Assembly (NCBI GenBank): GCA_002325375.1
Contig: DCRZ01000009.1
Location: forward strand, 158,156 to 222,155
Source of the DNA: Rhodospirillaceae bacterium UBA1479
GTDB lineage: Bacteria; Pseudomonadota; Alphaproteobacteria; Rhodospirillales; Casp-alpha2
Reading direction: 5' to 3'
DNA length: 64,000 bases
Below are positions 44,825-55,979 of this stretch, in pieces. Numbering within the stretch: the first letter of the stretch is position 1; every line of letters starts with the position of its first letter. The notes below the pieces were generated by a model. That model did no database searches. It had not been told where the DNA came from and was given only the letters and a program-made list of their open reading frames with translations. Made by a program: the position numbers and the translations under genes.

Positions 44825-46222
44825 TTACTCCCCCAACATCTCCTTCGGGTTGACCAGTTTGTCGAATTCGGCCCCGGTCAGAATGCCGAGCGTTTCCGCC
44901 GCCTCACGCAGGGTCGAGCCGTCCTTATGCGCCTTCTTGGCGATCTCGGCCGACTTGTCGTAGCCGATATGCGGGTTCAGCGCCGTCACCAGCATCAGCG
45001 AGTTGTTGAGATGGCGGGTGATGACCTCGTGGTTGGGCGCGATGCCTTTCAGGCAGCGTTCCGTGAAGCTGGCCATGGCGTCGGACAGCAGCCGGATGGA
45101 TTCCAGATGCGTCGCGACGATCACCGGCTTGTAGACGTTCAATTGCAGATGCCCGTGGCTCGACGCGAAGGTGACCGTGACATGGTTGCCCATGACGCGG
45201 GCGGCGACCTGGGTCAGGGCTTCCGCCTGGGTCGGATTGACCTTGCCCGGCATGATCGACGATCCGGGCTCGTTCGCCGGCAGGATCAGTTCGGCCAGGC
45301 CCGAGCGCGGGCCCGAGGCGAGCAGCCGGATATCGTCGGCGATCTTGTGGTTGGTCACGGCGATGGTGTTGAGCTTGCCCGACAGGTTGACCAGAGCGTC
45401 ATGGGCGGCCAGGGCATAGAATTTGTCCGGACAGGGCTTGAACGGCAGGCCGGTCAGCTCCGCGGCCTCGGCGCAGAAGGCGGCGTCGAAGCCCTTGGGC
45501 GCGTTGATGCCCGAGCCCACGGCGGTGCCGCCCTGGGCCAGCTCGTAGATCTGCGCCAGGGACTTGTGCAGGCGTTCGATGTTCTGGCGGGTCTGATGGG
45601 CATAGGCCCCGAATTCGGAGCCGAGACGCAGCGGCGTGGCGTCCTGCAAGTGGGTGCGGCCGATCTTGATGACGTCGTGGAAGGCCTTGGCTTTGTCCAG
45701 CAACACCGCTTCCATGCCCTCCAGGGCCGGCAGCAGGCGGTTGTGGCACTCCAGCGCCAGGGCCATGTGCATGGCCGTCGGCATGCTGTCGTTGGACGAC
45801 TGGGACATGTTGACGTGGTCGTTGGGGTGCACCGGGTCCTTGGATCCCAATGTGCCGCCCAGGATATCGATGGCCCGGTTGGCGATGACCTCGTTCAGGT
45901 TCATGTTGGTCTGGGTGCCCGATCCGGTCTGCCACACGGGCAGGGGGAAATGGGCGTCCCATTCGCCCTGGGCGACCTCGCCCGCCGCCTGGTCGATGGC
46001 CTGGCCGATTTTGGCATCCAGCTTGCCCAGTTTCATGTTGGCCCGGGCAGCGGCCTGTTTCTGCCGTGCGAAGGCATGGATCAACGCCGTCGGCATGGTG
46101 CCTTCGCCGATGGGGAAGTTTTCCAGGGCGCGCTGGGTCTGCGCCCCCCAATATTTGTCGGTGGGCACCCGGACGTCGCCGAGGGTGTCTTTTTCGATAC
46201 GGTGGTTTTTGCTTTCGTCCAT
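44825..46222 (-). CDS. fumC: Class II fumarate hydratase
   Basis: A 465-residue oxygen-stable fumarase of the TCA cycle, interconverting fumarate and malate. The family signature GSSIMPGKVNPTQ is present, with substrate-site TGSGTQTNMNLNEV and SQSSNDSMPTAMH and the catalytic-region GRTHLQDATPLRLG. It lies 33 bases downstream of the unrelated class I enzyme. Confidence 0.97.
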   Translation of the reverse strand: MDESKNHRIEKDTLGDVRVPTDKYWGAQTQRALENFPIGEGTMPTALIHAFARQKQAAARANMKLGKLDAKIGQAIDQAAGEVAQGEWDAHFPLPVWQTGSGTQTNMNLNEVIANRAIDILGGTLGSKDPVHPNDHVNMSQSSNDSMPTAMHMALALECHNRLLPALEGMEAVLLDKAKAFHDVIKIGRTHLQDATPLRLGSEFGAYAHQTRQNIERLHKSLAQIYELAQGGTAVGSGINAPKGFDAAFCAEAAELTGLPFKPCPDKFYALAAHDALVNLSGKLNTIAVTNHKIADDIRLLASGPRSGLAELILPANEPGSSIMPGKVNPTQAEALTQVAARVMGNHVTVTFASSHGHLQLNVYKPVIVATHLESIRLLSDAMASFTERCLKGIAPNHEVITRHLNNSLMLVTALNPHIGYDKSAEIAKKAHKDGSTLREAAETLGILTGAEFDKLVNPKEMLGE

Positions 46223-46255
46223 GGCGGCGGGCCTCCCCTGATGTGCGGGCGGCTC

Positions 46256-47881
<1,626 letters not shown>

Positions 47882-47950
47882 CGTCGCAGTCCTCGAAGCT
47901 AGAATAGGTTTTGTCTTAAAAAGTCGGTTCGGCCCCGGATGCGCGGCTGG

Positions 47951-48457
47951 CTATTTCTTGCGAAACGTGTCGAGCGCGATCACTTCGCCCATCTTGCCGT
48001 CGCCGTCATCCTCGGTCGCGTCGGAATTGGAGGCATCCAGGGAAATTTCCTGTTCCGCATAGATGCCGTCGTCTTCCAATTCTTCGTCGTCTTCGTCCGT
48101 CGTGATCATCTTCAGTTGCAGGCCGAAGTTGACGGACGGATCGGAGAACGCGGTGATGGCGCGGAAGGGAACGCGCAGGCGCTCCCCCTTGCCCTTGAAG
48201 AACAGGGTAATTTCGAACGCGTCCTGGTCGACGTGCAGATTGTCGAACTGATGCTGGATGACGATGGTCATCTCTTCCGGGTGCTGGGCGTGCAGGTAGG
48301 GCGGCACGACGACACCGGGGTCTTCCATGCGGAAGGTGATGTAGAAATGGTGTTCGCCGGGCAGGCCCTCGCGCGCAGCGTGGGCCAGGGCATTGCGGAT
48401 CACGGTGCGCAGCGCATCCTCGATCCAGACGTCATATCTCAGTGGGCTTTCTTCCAT
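47951..48457 (-). CDS. sspB: SspB-family ClpXP adaptor (alpha type)
   Basis: A 168-residue adaptor that delivers SsrA-tagged proteins to ClpXP. The substrate-binding domain shows YDVWIEDALRTVIRNALAHA, EHHFYITFRMEDPGV and LFFKGKGERLRVPFRAITAF, and the acidic linker (DEDDEELEDDG) leads to the ClpX-docking tail GEVIALDTFRKK. This tail is diagnostic of alphaproteobacterial SspB. The gene encoding its RNA partner lies less than 1 kb away on the same strand. Confidence 0.93.
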   Translation of the reverse strand: MEESPLRYDVWIEDALRTVIRNALAHAAREGLPGEHHFYITFRMEDPGVVVPPYLHAQHPEEMTIVIQHQFDNLHVDQDAFEITLFFKGKGERLRVPFRAITAFSDPSVNFGLQLKMITTDEDDEELEDDGIYAEQEISLDASNSDATEDDGDGKMGEVIALDTFRKK

Positions 48458-48615
48458 GCCCCGTTTTTAGCAGGGAAGTCGGGCCGGAGTCTTGAGTAAA
48501 TGAGTTTCCTTTTTTGGCCAGCCTGGACGCCGGGGGCGGGCGGCTCGATCACCCTCGCGCAAAGGTCTATGGCACGAAAATTGCTCGTTCTCGGGGTGAG
48601 GTTGTTTGTGGGGCT

Positions 48616-48638
48616 CGGCATGGTTGGTAGCCATGCCG
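48616..48638 (+). other. Hairpin in leader of GAF-protein gene
   Basis: CGGCATGG-TTGGTAG-CCATGCCG is a perfect 8-bp stem placed just before the AGAGGAA ribosome site of the gene at 48659. It may affect message stability or translation. Confidence 0.4.
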
Positions 48639-48658
48639 GCAAAAGAGGAAATTTTATA

Positions 48659-49228
48659 ATGACACATGCTCGAATATCGATGGAAAAACAAGCCGGTACG
48701 TCCTATCCCGTGCCGGAGAACGAGGACTTTCGCCTACAGGTTCTGTATTCGCATAAAATTCTCAATACGCCGCCGGAGTCGCAATTTGACAGGCTTACCC
48801 GTTTGGCGTCAGTTCATTTTAAAGTTCCCATGTCGATCATTGCCTTGATCGGCTCGGATCAAATGTGGTGCAAGGCGTCGAAAGGCGTGAATCTGCAGGA
48901 AACACCTCGCGAGGATGCGTTCTGTGCGCATACGATCGCCGAGGCCGAACTGATGGTCGTGCCGGACGCGACCAAGGATCCTCGGTTCAAGGAAAACCCC
49001 ATGGTCGTGGGCGAGCCCGGAATCCGGTTTTATGTCGGTGCGCCGCTGATCACCAGTGAAGGTGTTGCGTTGGGTGCGCTGTGTCTGATCGACACCTATC
49101 CGCGTGGGTTCTTTTCGCCGGAAGATCGCCAATACCTGACGGATCTCGCGGGTGCGGTCGTTGATCAAATGGAACTGCGCCGCGCCCTCCTGACTGAAAT
49201 GCAGGATGACATGTATATGGTGGGCTAA
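48659..49228 (+). CDS. GAF-domain protein
   Basis: A 189-residue protein made almost wholly of one GAF domain (about 20-180): DRLTRLASVHFKVPMSIIAL, QMWCKASKGVNLQETPREDA, AHTIAEAELMVVPDATKDPR and GIRFYVGAPLITSEGVALGA. GAF domains bind small molecules or cyclic nucleotides. There is no output domain, so it is likely a partner to another signalling protein. AGAGGAA precedes the ATG at 48659; an upstream in-frame extension to 48500 is unlikely. Confidence 0.88.
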   Translation: MTHARISMEKQAGTSYPVPENEDFRLQVLYSHKILNTPPESQFDRLTRLASVHFKVPMSIIALIGSDQMWCKASKGVNLQETPREDAFCAHTIAEAELMVVPDATKDPRFKENPMVVGEPGIRFYVGAPLITSEGVALGALCLIDTYPRGFFSPEDRQYLTDLAGAVVDQMELRRALLTEMQDDMYMVG

Positions 49229-49319
49229 CAGAAACGGCGGGCCTGGATTGCCGGGCATCGCCGCCGCCCATCGAGAGCAGCGGAGATTCAACGGAGCCTG
49301 ATTATAATTCAGGGTGCCG

Positions 49320-49642
49320 GAAAAGAAGTGGGCGGCTTCTGTTGCCAGGTGCCGCCCGAACCCCGTTGTCGTTATGGCGTGTTAGGCCGCGACAGCAAGT
49401 GCTTCTGTGTTATCATTGGCACTTATCAAAATGGCCCGATATCGGCGGTACCATGCCGAGCACAAACCAAGCCTTTATTACACGCGTCGATCCTATTTCG
49501 CCCCCATCACAAACTGCGTGGCGCGCGCCGAAATTCCGTTAAAAATCTCAAACGCAGCTTGTGGTGGAGGCGCCGGGTACCGCCCCCGGGTCCGCTGTGC
49601 TTATTCCGCTTGGCGTTTAGCACCGTAGCCGGCAAGCCGGCA
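49320..49642 (-). ncRNA. ssrA: Two-piece (circularly permuted) tmRNA, alphaproteobacterial
   Basis: The tRNA-like half comes first on the minus strand: a T-arm CCGGG-GGCGGTA-CCCGG, then CGCCTCC, discriminator A and encoded CCA ending at 49562. After a 56-base spacer the coding piece begins at 49505 with GGGGGCG, which pairs with CGCCTCC including the G3-U70 wobble needed for alanine charging. The coding piece then carries the tag frame at 49423-49385, S-A-N-D-N-T-E-A-L-A-V-A-A, followed by TAA (49384-49382). A GGGCGGC/GCCGCCC hairpin with T-tract near 49357-49321 may mark its 3' end. The outer limits are approximate. Tagged proteins go to ClpXP through SspB, encoded nearby. Confidence 0.93.
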
Positions 49643-49659
49643 CGGCTAATATGGTGTAA

Positions 49660-50709
49660 TCAGGTGCCTTCCGCAAGGGCGCGGACCTCGGCCAGGGTTT
49701 TCGCGGGCACGGGGATGCCCTTGGCGCGGCGGTCGGTCAGATTGCGCATCTCGATTTCACCCGGCAGCAGAACCTCGCCGCCTTCGTTGAACGGTGCCGT
49801 CGTCTTGATGCGGTCGCGGAAGTCGGCCATGCGGCGGTCGTATTCGCCGGTCGCCAGCAGACGCGCGGGATCCAATGCGATGAAGAAATGAGACGTGCCC
49901 TGGGGGCCGTCCTCGTCCCACATCTGGCGGGTCTGGTCCAGGTATTCGCCGCCCGACAGCAGGCCCGACAGGATGTCGACCATCAGGGCCATGCCGTAGC
50001 CCTTGTGCCCGCCGATGAACTGGATGAAACCGTCAAGCCCGGCGGCGGGGTCCGTGGTCGGGTTGCCGTCCTTGTCGAGCGCCCAGCCCAGCGGCATGGG
50101 TTCGCCCGCGTCGCGCAGCTTGCGCATCTTGCCGCGCGCGGCGACGCTCTGTGCCATGTCCAGGATGAAGGGCATGGGGCCGGATACCGGATCCGCCAGC
50201 GACCCCGGGGCGGCACAGCCGAAGGGGTTGTTGCCGACCTTCAGGTCGCGTCCGCCGAAAGGTGCCATGGCCGGGGAGGCGCCCGTGCCGGTCATCAGGA
50301 TCATGCCCGCCTGGGCGGCGAGATAACCGTAGCTGGCGGTGCCGCCGAAATGGCCGGAGCGGCGCACGGCGACGAAGCTGATGCCCGTCGTCTTGGCCTT
50401 TTCCAGGGCGATATCGAAGGCGCGCTGGGCGGCGACATGGCCTTGACCGTTGCCGCCGTCGACCACGGCGAGTGACGGCGCGCGGTCCTCCGTGGCGACC
50501 TGGGCCTTGGCATCGACGACCCCGGCCTGAATGCGTTTAACATATTGTTCGATGCGGTGGACGCCGTGGGTCGATACGCCCATCAAATCCATCAGGATCA
50601 GATGGCGGGCGGTGACGGCGGCATCAGCGGCGGAAAGGCCCGCATTTTCAAAGGCGCGGGCGGCAAGCGCCGTAAGCTCGGCTTCGGCGATGATTTCTGT
50701 GTTGGACAT
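49660..50709 (-). CDS. Ldh-family malate/L-lactate/ureidoglycolate-type dehydrogenase
   Basis: A 349-residue NAD(P)-dependent dehydrogenase of the family that includes malate, ureidoglycolate and 2,3-diketo-L-gulonate dehydrogenases, whose fold differs from ordinary lactate dehydrogenase. Signatures: LMDLMGVSTHGVHRIEQYVK, AVRRSGHFGGTASYGYLAAQ, VGNNPFGCAAPG and IGGHKGYGMALMVDIL. The substrate cannot be resolved. GGGAG precedes the ATG at 50709. It is divergent from thyA. Confidence 0.92.
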   Translation of the reverse strand: MSNTEIIAEAELTALAARAFENAGLSAADAAVTARHLILMDLMGVSTHGVHRIEQYVKRIQAGVVDAKAQVATEDRAPSLAVVDGGNGQGHVAAQRAFDIALEKAKTTGISFVAVRRSGHFGGTASYGYLAAQAGMILMTGTGASPAMAPFGGRDLKVGNNPFGCAAPGSLADPVSGPMPFILDMAQSVAARGKMRKLRDAGEPMPLGWALDKDGNPTTDPAAGLDGFIQFIGGHKGYGMALMVDILSGLLSGGEYLDQTRQMWDEDGPQGTSHFFIALDPARLLATGEYDRRMADFRDRIKTTAPFNEGGEVLLPGEIEMRNLTDRRAKGIPVPAKTLAEVRALAEGT

Positions 50710-50850
50710 GAAGGCTCCCAAGGAACGTCTGGTGGTCGATTCGTGATTTCCGCGATCCTGGGGCGGAGGCGCATCGCCGTCAATCGCTACGTAGGCCCGG
50801 CCTGCAGGAACTCCTTCATTTCCTTCCCGGGGAACATTACCATTCGGGCC

Positions 50851-51645
50851 ATGCAGCAATATCTCGACCTCCTCCGCCGGGTGCGGACCGACGGCATCAT
50901 GCGCGGCGACCGCACGGGCACCGGCACACAAAGCGTGTTCGGCCATCAGATGCGTTTCGACCTGTCGCAGGGCTTTCCCTGCCTGACCACCAAGAAACTG
51001 CACCTGAAATCCATTATTCACGAGCTTCTGTGGTTCCTCGCCGGTGATACCAACATCAAGTATCTGAAGGATCACGGGGTTTCGATCTGGGACGACTGGG
51101 CCGACGAAAACGGCGAGTTGGGCCCCGTTTACGGTCATCAATGGCGGTCCTGGCCGGCACCGGACGGCGGCACCATCGACCAAATCGCCAATATCCTGAA
51201 ATCGATCCGCGACAACCCCAATTCACGCCGCCATATCGTGTCGGCCTGGAACGTGGCCGAGGTCGATCACATGGCGCTGCCGCCGTGCCATTGCCTGTTT
51301 CAGTTCTATGTCGCCGACGGCAAACTTTCCTGCCAGCTCTACCAGCGATCCTGCGATATTTTTCTGGGGGTGCCCTTCAACATCGCGTCCTATGCGTTGC
51401 TGACCATGATGGTGGCCCAGGTCACGGGCCTGAAGCCGGGCGATTTCGTCCATACCCTGGGCGACGCGCATCTTTACGTGAACCATCTGGACCAGGCGGA
51501 CGAGCAACTGACCCGCGATCCCCGGCCGCTGCCGACCATGTGGATCAACCCGGACGTCACGGACCTGTTTGCGTTCACGTTCGATGATTTCGAACTGCGC
51601 GGCTACGATCCCCACCCGCACATCAAGGCGCCGATCGCCGTTTGA
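50851..51645 (+). CDS. thyA: Thymidylate synthase
   Basis: Makes dTMP from dUMP using methylene-tetrahydrofolate. Starting at the ATG 50851, the length is 264 residues, equal to the usual enzyme, and catalytic Cys146 falls in LPPCHCLFQFYV. RGDRTGTGTQSVFG binds phosphate, and QRSCDIFLGVPFNIASYALL lies in the active site. The dihydrofolate it releases is recycled by the DHFR encoded at 52509. Confidence 0.98.
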   Translation: MQQYLDLLRRVRTDGIMRGDRTGTGTQSVFGHQMRFDLSQGFPCLTTKKLHLKSIIHELLWFLAGDTNIKYLKDHGVSIWDDWADENGELGPVYGHQWRSWPAPDGGTIDQIANILKSIRDNPNSRRHIVSAWNVAEVDHMALPPCHCLFQFYVADGKLSCQLYQRSCDIFLGVPFNIASYALLTMMVAQVTGLKPGDFVHTLGDAHLYVNHLDQADEQLTRDPRPLPTMWINPDVTDLFAFTFDDFELRGYDPHPHIKAPIAV

Positions 51646-51664
51646 ATAACGGAATACAGGGCGG

Positions 51665-52201
51665 TTAGGGGCGGTCGCCGCCGCAAGGCCGGTCCGGCAT
51701 CAGGCTGTTGAGCACCAGTTCCCAGCGTGCGCTCGGCGAGGTCAGATCCTGGAATGTGGCGATGCGGTTGACGGTCACGCCGTCATCGGACAGCGGCAGG
51801 CGCAGGACGAATTCCGACGGGCGGTGGCGCCTGGGATAATCGATGGTGTACAGGAACACGGTCGGCAGCCGGCGCTGAATGACCGTTTCGAACTGCCGGG
51901 TGGCGATGCGCTGGATGTCCTTGTTGGGGGACTGATCGACAGTCTTGCCGGTCATCTCGAACCCCTTCATGGACACGTGGTTGGTGCCCCAGAACCGATA
52001 AAAGAAGTTCTGCCCGCCGTCGATGCGGTCAACCACTGTCATGCCGGGTACGATGTGATACGGCAGGTCGGTCAGCCTGAATTGGCGTGACCAAGCCGGG
52101 GCGAAGGCATTACCCCGTGTTCTGTCCCAGTAATCCAGGACGGATTGGCCTTCTCCCAAAGCAATGTCGGCGGCGTTCAGAATGTCGTATCGAATATGCA
52201 A
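51665..52201 (-). CDS. PAS_5-family domain protein
   Basis: About 178 residues resembling the PAS_5 family common in Rhodospirillales: LDYWDRTRGNAFAPAWSRQF, LTDLPYHIVPGMTVVDRIDG, NFFYRFWGTNHVSMKGFEMT and TVFLYTIDYPRRHRPSEFVL. It is likely a small sensory or binding protein; the ligand is unknown. The TTG at 52201 has GGAG at suitable spacing; a TTG at 52216 is also possible. It converges on thyA. Confidence 0.8.
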   Translation of the reverse strand: MHIRYDILNAADIALGEGQSVLDYWDRTRGNAFAPAWSRQFRLTDLPYHIVPGMTVVDRIDGGQNFFYRFWGTNHVSMKGFEMTGKTVDQSPNKDIQRIATRQFETVIQRRLPTVFLYTIDYPRRHRPSEFVLRLPLSDDGVTVNRIATFQDLTSPSARWELVLNSLMPDRPCGGDRP

Positions 52202-52508
52202 GGCACGGCTCTCCAAGGCTGGCTGGATGGCCTTGTCCTCGCCTCGATCGTCAGAGCATGCTGCGGCTTAAATATTATTGTTCCGATGCGTGATGCCCGG
52301 TGCCGCTTGGATAATCATAGCAAAGAAAGGGTTAACGGAGCCACTCAAGATAGGTGTGTTTGTAACATCTTTTTTCTGTGCATGATTGTATTCAGGGGCG
52401 GGCCGTTCTCCATCCGGCGGCTTCGTGCGCCCGTTGGGGGGTAGGCCCGACGCCGGTTTCCCGGTAAACAGAATGCCCTGTCATTCTTTGCCTGGAACCG
52501 ATCTGCTC
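52202..52508. other. Intergenic region before folA
   Basis: I see no gene or stable hairpin here. The middle is AT-richer than the flanks (about 52265-52400) and includes a run of six T, so it probably holds the divergent promoters for the PAS_5 gene and folA. No motif could be assigned. Confidence 0.35.
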
Positions 52509-53033
52509 ATGCCAAATACGCCGCGTTCTTCCCGCATCACGCTTGTCGTCGCCGTGGCGGAAAACCGCTGTATCGGGCGGGACGGGGACCTGCCCTGGCA
52601 TATTTCCACGGACCTGAAACGGTTCAAGGCGGTGACCATGGGCCATCCCATGATCATGGGACGCAAGACGTTTCTGTCCATCGGCCGGGTCCTGCCGGGG
52701 CGCCCCAACATTGTCGTGACCCGCGACCGGGATTTCCACGCCGAGGGGGTGGAAATCACGCATTCCCTGGAGGCCGCGTTTGATGCCGCCCGCGCCCACG
52801 CGACCGGCGAGGTGATGGTGATCGGGGGCGCCGAGATTTTTGAACAGGCCTTGCCGCTGGCCGACCGGCTGGACATTTGTCAGGTCCATGCGGACGTGCC
52901 CGGCGACACGTTTTTTCCGGAAATTGATCCAGCGCATTGGCGTGAAACCGCGCGGGCGTATCATGATCCGGAACAGCCGGGCGGCCCTGCCTTCAGCTTT
53001 GTGGCGTATGATCGGGTCGCGAAGGATTCCTGA
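52509..53033 (+). CDS. folA: Dihydrofolate reductase
   Basis: A 174-residue NADPH-dependent reductase regenerating tetrahydrofolate. Signatures: NRCIGRDGDLPWHISTDLKR with the catalytic Asp in STDLK, PMIMGRKTFLSIGRVLPGRP, and VMVIGGAEIFEQALPLADR. The start at 52509 gives the normal N-terminus. It follows thyA, a typical functional pair, though a minus-strand gene lies between them. Confidence 0.96.
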   Translation: MPNTPRSSRITLVVAVAENRCIGRDGDLPWHISTDLKRFKAVTMGHPMIMGRKTFLSIGRVLPGRPNIVVTRDRDFHAEGVEITHSLEAAFDAARAHATGEVMVIGGAEIFEQALPLADRLDICQVHADVPGDTFFPEIDPAHWRETARAYHDPEQPGGPAFSFVAYDRVAKDS

Positions 53034-53056
53034 AACGAATCACGGAGGACACGCCC

Positions 53057-53467
53057 ATGCCCAAGATTTCCATGAAGCAGGACCTCAACGTCGCCGCTGA
53101 CCAGGTGTGGAACCTGATCGGACACTTCAATGCCCTTCCCGATTGGCACCCGGGGGTCGAATCCAGCGAACTGAAGAACGCGGGCCAGATGCGAAAGCTG
53201 TCACTGGCCGGCGGCGGCACGATCATCGAAAAACTGGAAAAGGTCGACAACAAGACGCGCACCTATTCCTACACCATCGAAGACAGCCCGTTGCCGGTGA
53301 AGAACTACCGGGCCGAGCTGACGGTGCATGACGACGACGACGGGTGTTCCGTCGAATGGTCATCCGAGTTCGAGGCCGCGGGCGTGCCGGAAAACGACGC
53401 CATGAAGGCGATCCAGGACGTTTATCAGGCCGGGTTCGACAACCTGAAGAAGATGTTCGGCCAATAG
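53057..53467 (+). CDS. SRPBCC-family protein
   Basis: A 136-residue START/Bet v1-like fold protein (polyketide cyclase/dehydratase group): KQDLNVAADQVWNLIGHFNA at the start, LPDWHPGVESSELK, IIEKLEKVDNKTRTYSYTIE and WSSEFEAAGVPENDAM. Such proteins bind hydrophobic ligands. It follows folA by 23 bases with a CGGAGGA ribosome site, so is likely co-transcribed. Confidence 0.9.
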   Translation: MPKISMKQDLNVAADQVWNLIGHFNALPDWHPGVESSELKNAGQMRKLSLAGGGTIIEKLEKVDNKTRTYSYTIEDSPLPVKNYRAELTVHDDDDGCSVEWSSEFEAAGVPENDAMKAIQDVYQAGFDNLKKMFGQ

Positions 53468-53478
53468 GGCCAAGGCGC

Positions 53479-54633
<1,155 letters not shown>

Positions 54634-54860
54634 CCTTGAAATCTCCGGGTTATAAGACGATATTCGCCCTGCGTCCGGGTTAATGCCCCATCGGCGGGTA
54701 TGGATGCAAGTCCGTGCTTCACCAGGCGGACTTGTTACCCGCGGACGCGGGACGATTAGCAAATGGCGTCTGGGCCGCGGAATGCAAGGCCTGGATAGCA
54801 GGAAACAAGGTGCCCAATCGGGTGCCGATAACGTTAAGAACAGAGAGGTAATCCCGGAAC

Positions 54861-55979
54861 ATGGCCTGGAAACCACAAGGCGGCGGCCCCTGGGGGGGCG
54901 GCGGAGGCGGCGGCGGCCCATGGGGCGGCGGTGGCGGCGGACCTCGCGGCAGCGGACCGACCCCGCCCGATATCGAGGAATTGCTTAGGAAAAGCCAGGA
55001 CAGCATGAAGAAATTCATGCCCGGCGGCGCCGGCGGCGCCAAAGGCGTGGTGATCGGCCTGTTGATCGCCGCGGCGTTGTGGGTGGGCCTGACCGTGCCC
55101 TACCGCATTCAGCCCGGCCAACAGGGCGTGGAACTGCTGTTCGGTGAATTCGTCAAGCGCACGGGACCGGGCCTCAATTTCTGGTTCCCGAGCCCGATCG
55201 GCGAAGTCATCAAGGTAGATGTCGAAAACACCAACACCATCAACATCGGATTCCGCGGTCCCGGCAATGTCGGCCGGGGCACCGGTGGACGGGACGTGAC
55301 GCTGGAAAGCATGATGCTGACCGGTGACCAGAACATCGCCGACATCGACTTCATCGTGCAGTGGCGCATCAAGAACGCCGCCGACTACCTGTTCAACATT
55401 CGCGAGCCGGAAATCACCATCAAGGTGGCAGCGGAAAGCGCCATGCGCGAGATCGTCGGCCAGTCGACCCTGGAAGAAGCGATCACCAAGAACCGTGCCG
55501 GCGTCGAAGCCAAAACCCGCGACCTGTTGCAGCGCATCCTCGACAGCTATGGTGCCGGCATCGCCGTCGCCGAACTGAAGATGCAGAAGGCGGACCCGCC
55601 CAAGGAAGTCATCGACGCCTTCAACGACGTGCAGCGTGCCCGCCAGGACCAGGAACGGTCCGTCAACGAAGCCGTTGCCTTCCGCAACGACATCGTGCCG
55701 CGGGCCAAGGGTGAAGCGGAAAAGCTGATCGCCGAGGCGACGGCCTATAAGGAACGGGTCATCAAGGATGCCCAGGGTGAAGCCGAACGCTTCCTCTCGG
55801 TCTACAACGCCTATCTGACCAACAAGGACGTGACCAAGCGGCGGCTGTATCTGGAGCGTATGCAGGAAATCCTGTCGACCGCCGACAAGATCATCCTGGA
55901 TCAAGGGCCGGACGGCTCCAAGGTCGTGCCCTATCTGCCGCTCAATGAACTGCGCAAATCCAGTGGAGGTGCGAAATGA
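54861..55979 (+). CDS. hflK: FtsH modulator HflK
   Basis: A 372-residue inner-membrane SPFH/band-7 protein; HflK with HflC forms a large periplasmic cage around FtsH and tunes its proteolysis. The Gly/Pro/Trp-rich N-terminus, one TM helix (GVVIGLLIAAALWVGLTV, about residues 61-78), the band-7 domain (QQGVELLFGEFVKRTGPGLN) and a long coiled C-terminal segment are all typical. It overlaps hflC by 4 bases (ATGA). Confidence 0.96.
   Translation: MAWKPQGGGPWGGGGGGGGPWGGGGGGPRGSGPTPPDIEELLRKSQDSMKKFMPGGAGGAKGVVIGLLIAAALWVGLTVPYRIQPGQQGVELLFGEFVKRTGPGLNFWFPSPIGEVIKVDVENTNTINIGFRGPGNVGRGTGGRDVTLESMMLTGDQNIADIDFIVQWRIKNAADYLFNIREPEITIKVAAESAMREIVGQSTLEEAITKNRAGVEAKTRDLLQRILDSYGAGIAVAELKMQKADPPKEVIDAFNDVQRARQDQERSVNEAVAFRNDIVPRAKGEAEKLIAEATAYKERVIKDAQGEAERFLSVYNAYLTNKDVTKRRLYLERMQEILSTADKIILDQGPDGSKVVPYLPLNELRKSSGGAK

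Noticed and set aside
49561..49600. Looks like the 3' half of a tRNA gene
   Set aside because: There is no anticodon arm, and the acceptor strand pairs with a sequence 60 bases further on. It is the tRNA-like part of a permuted tmRNA.
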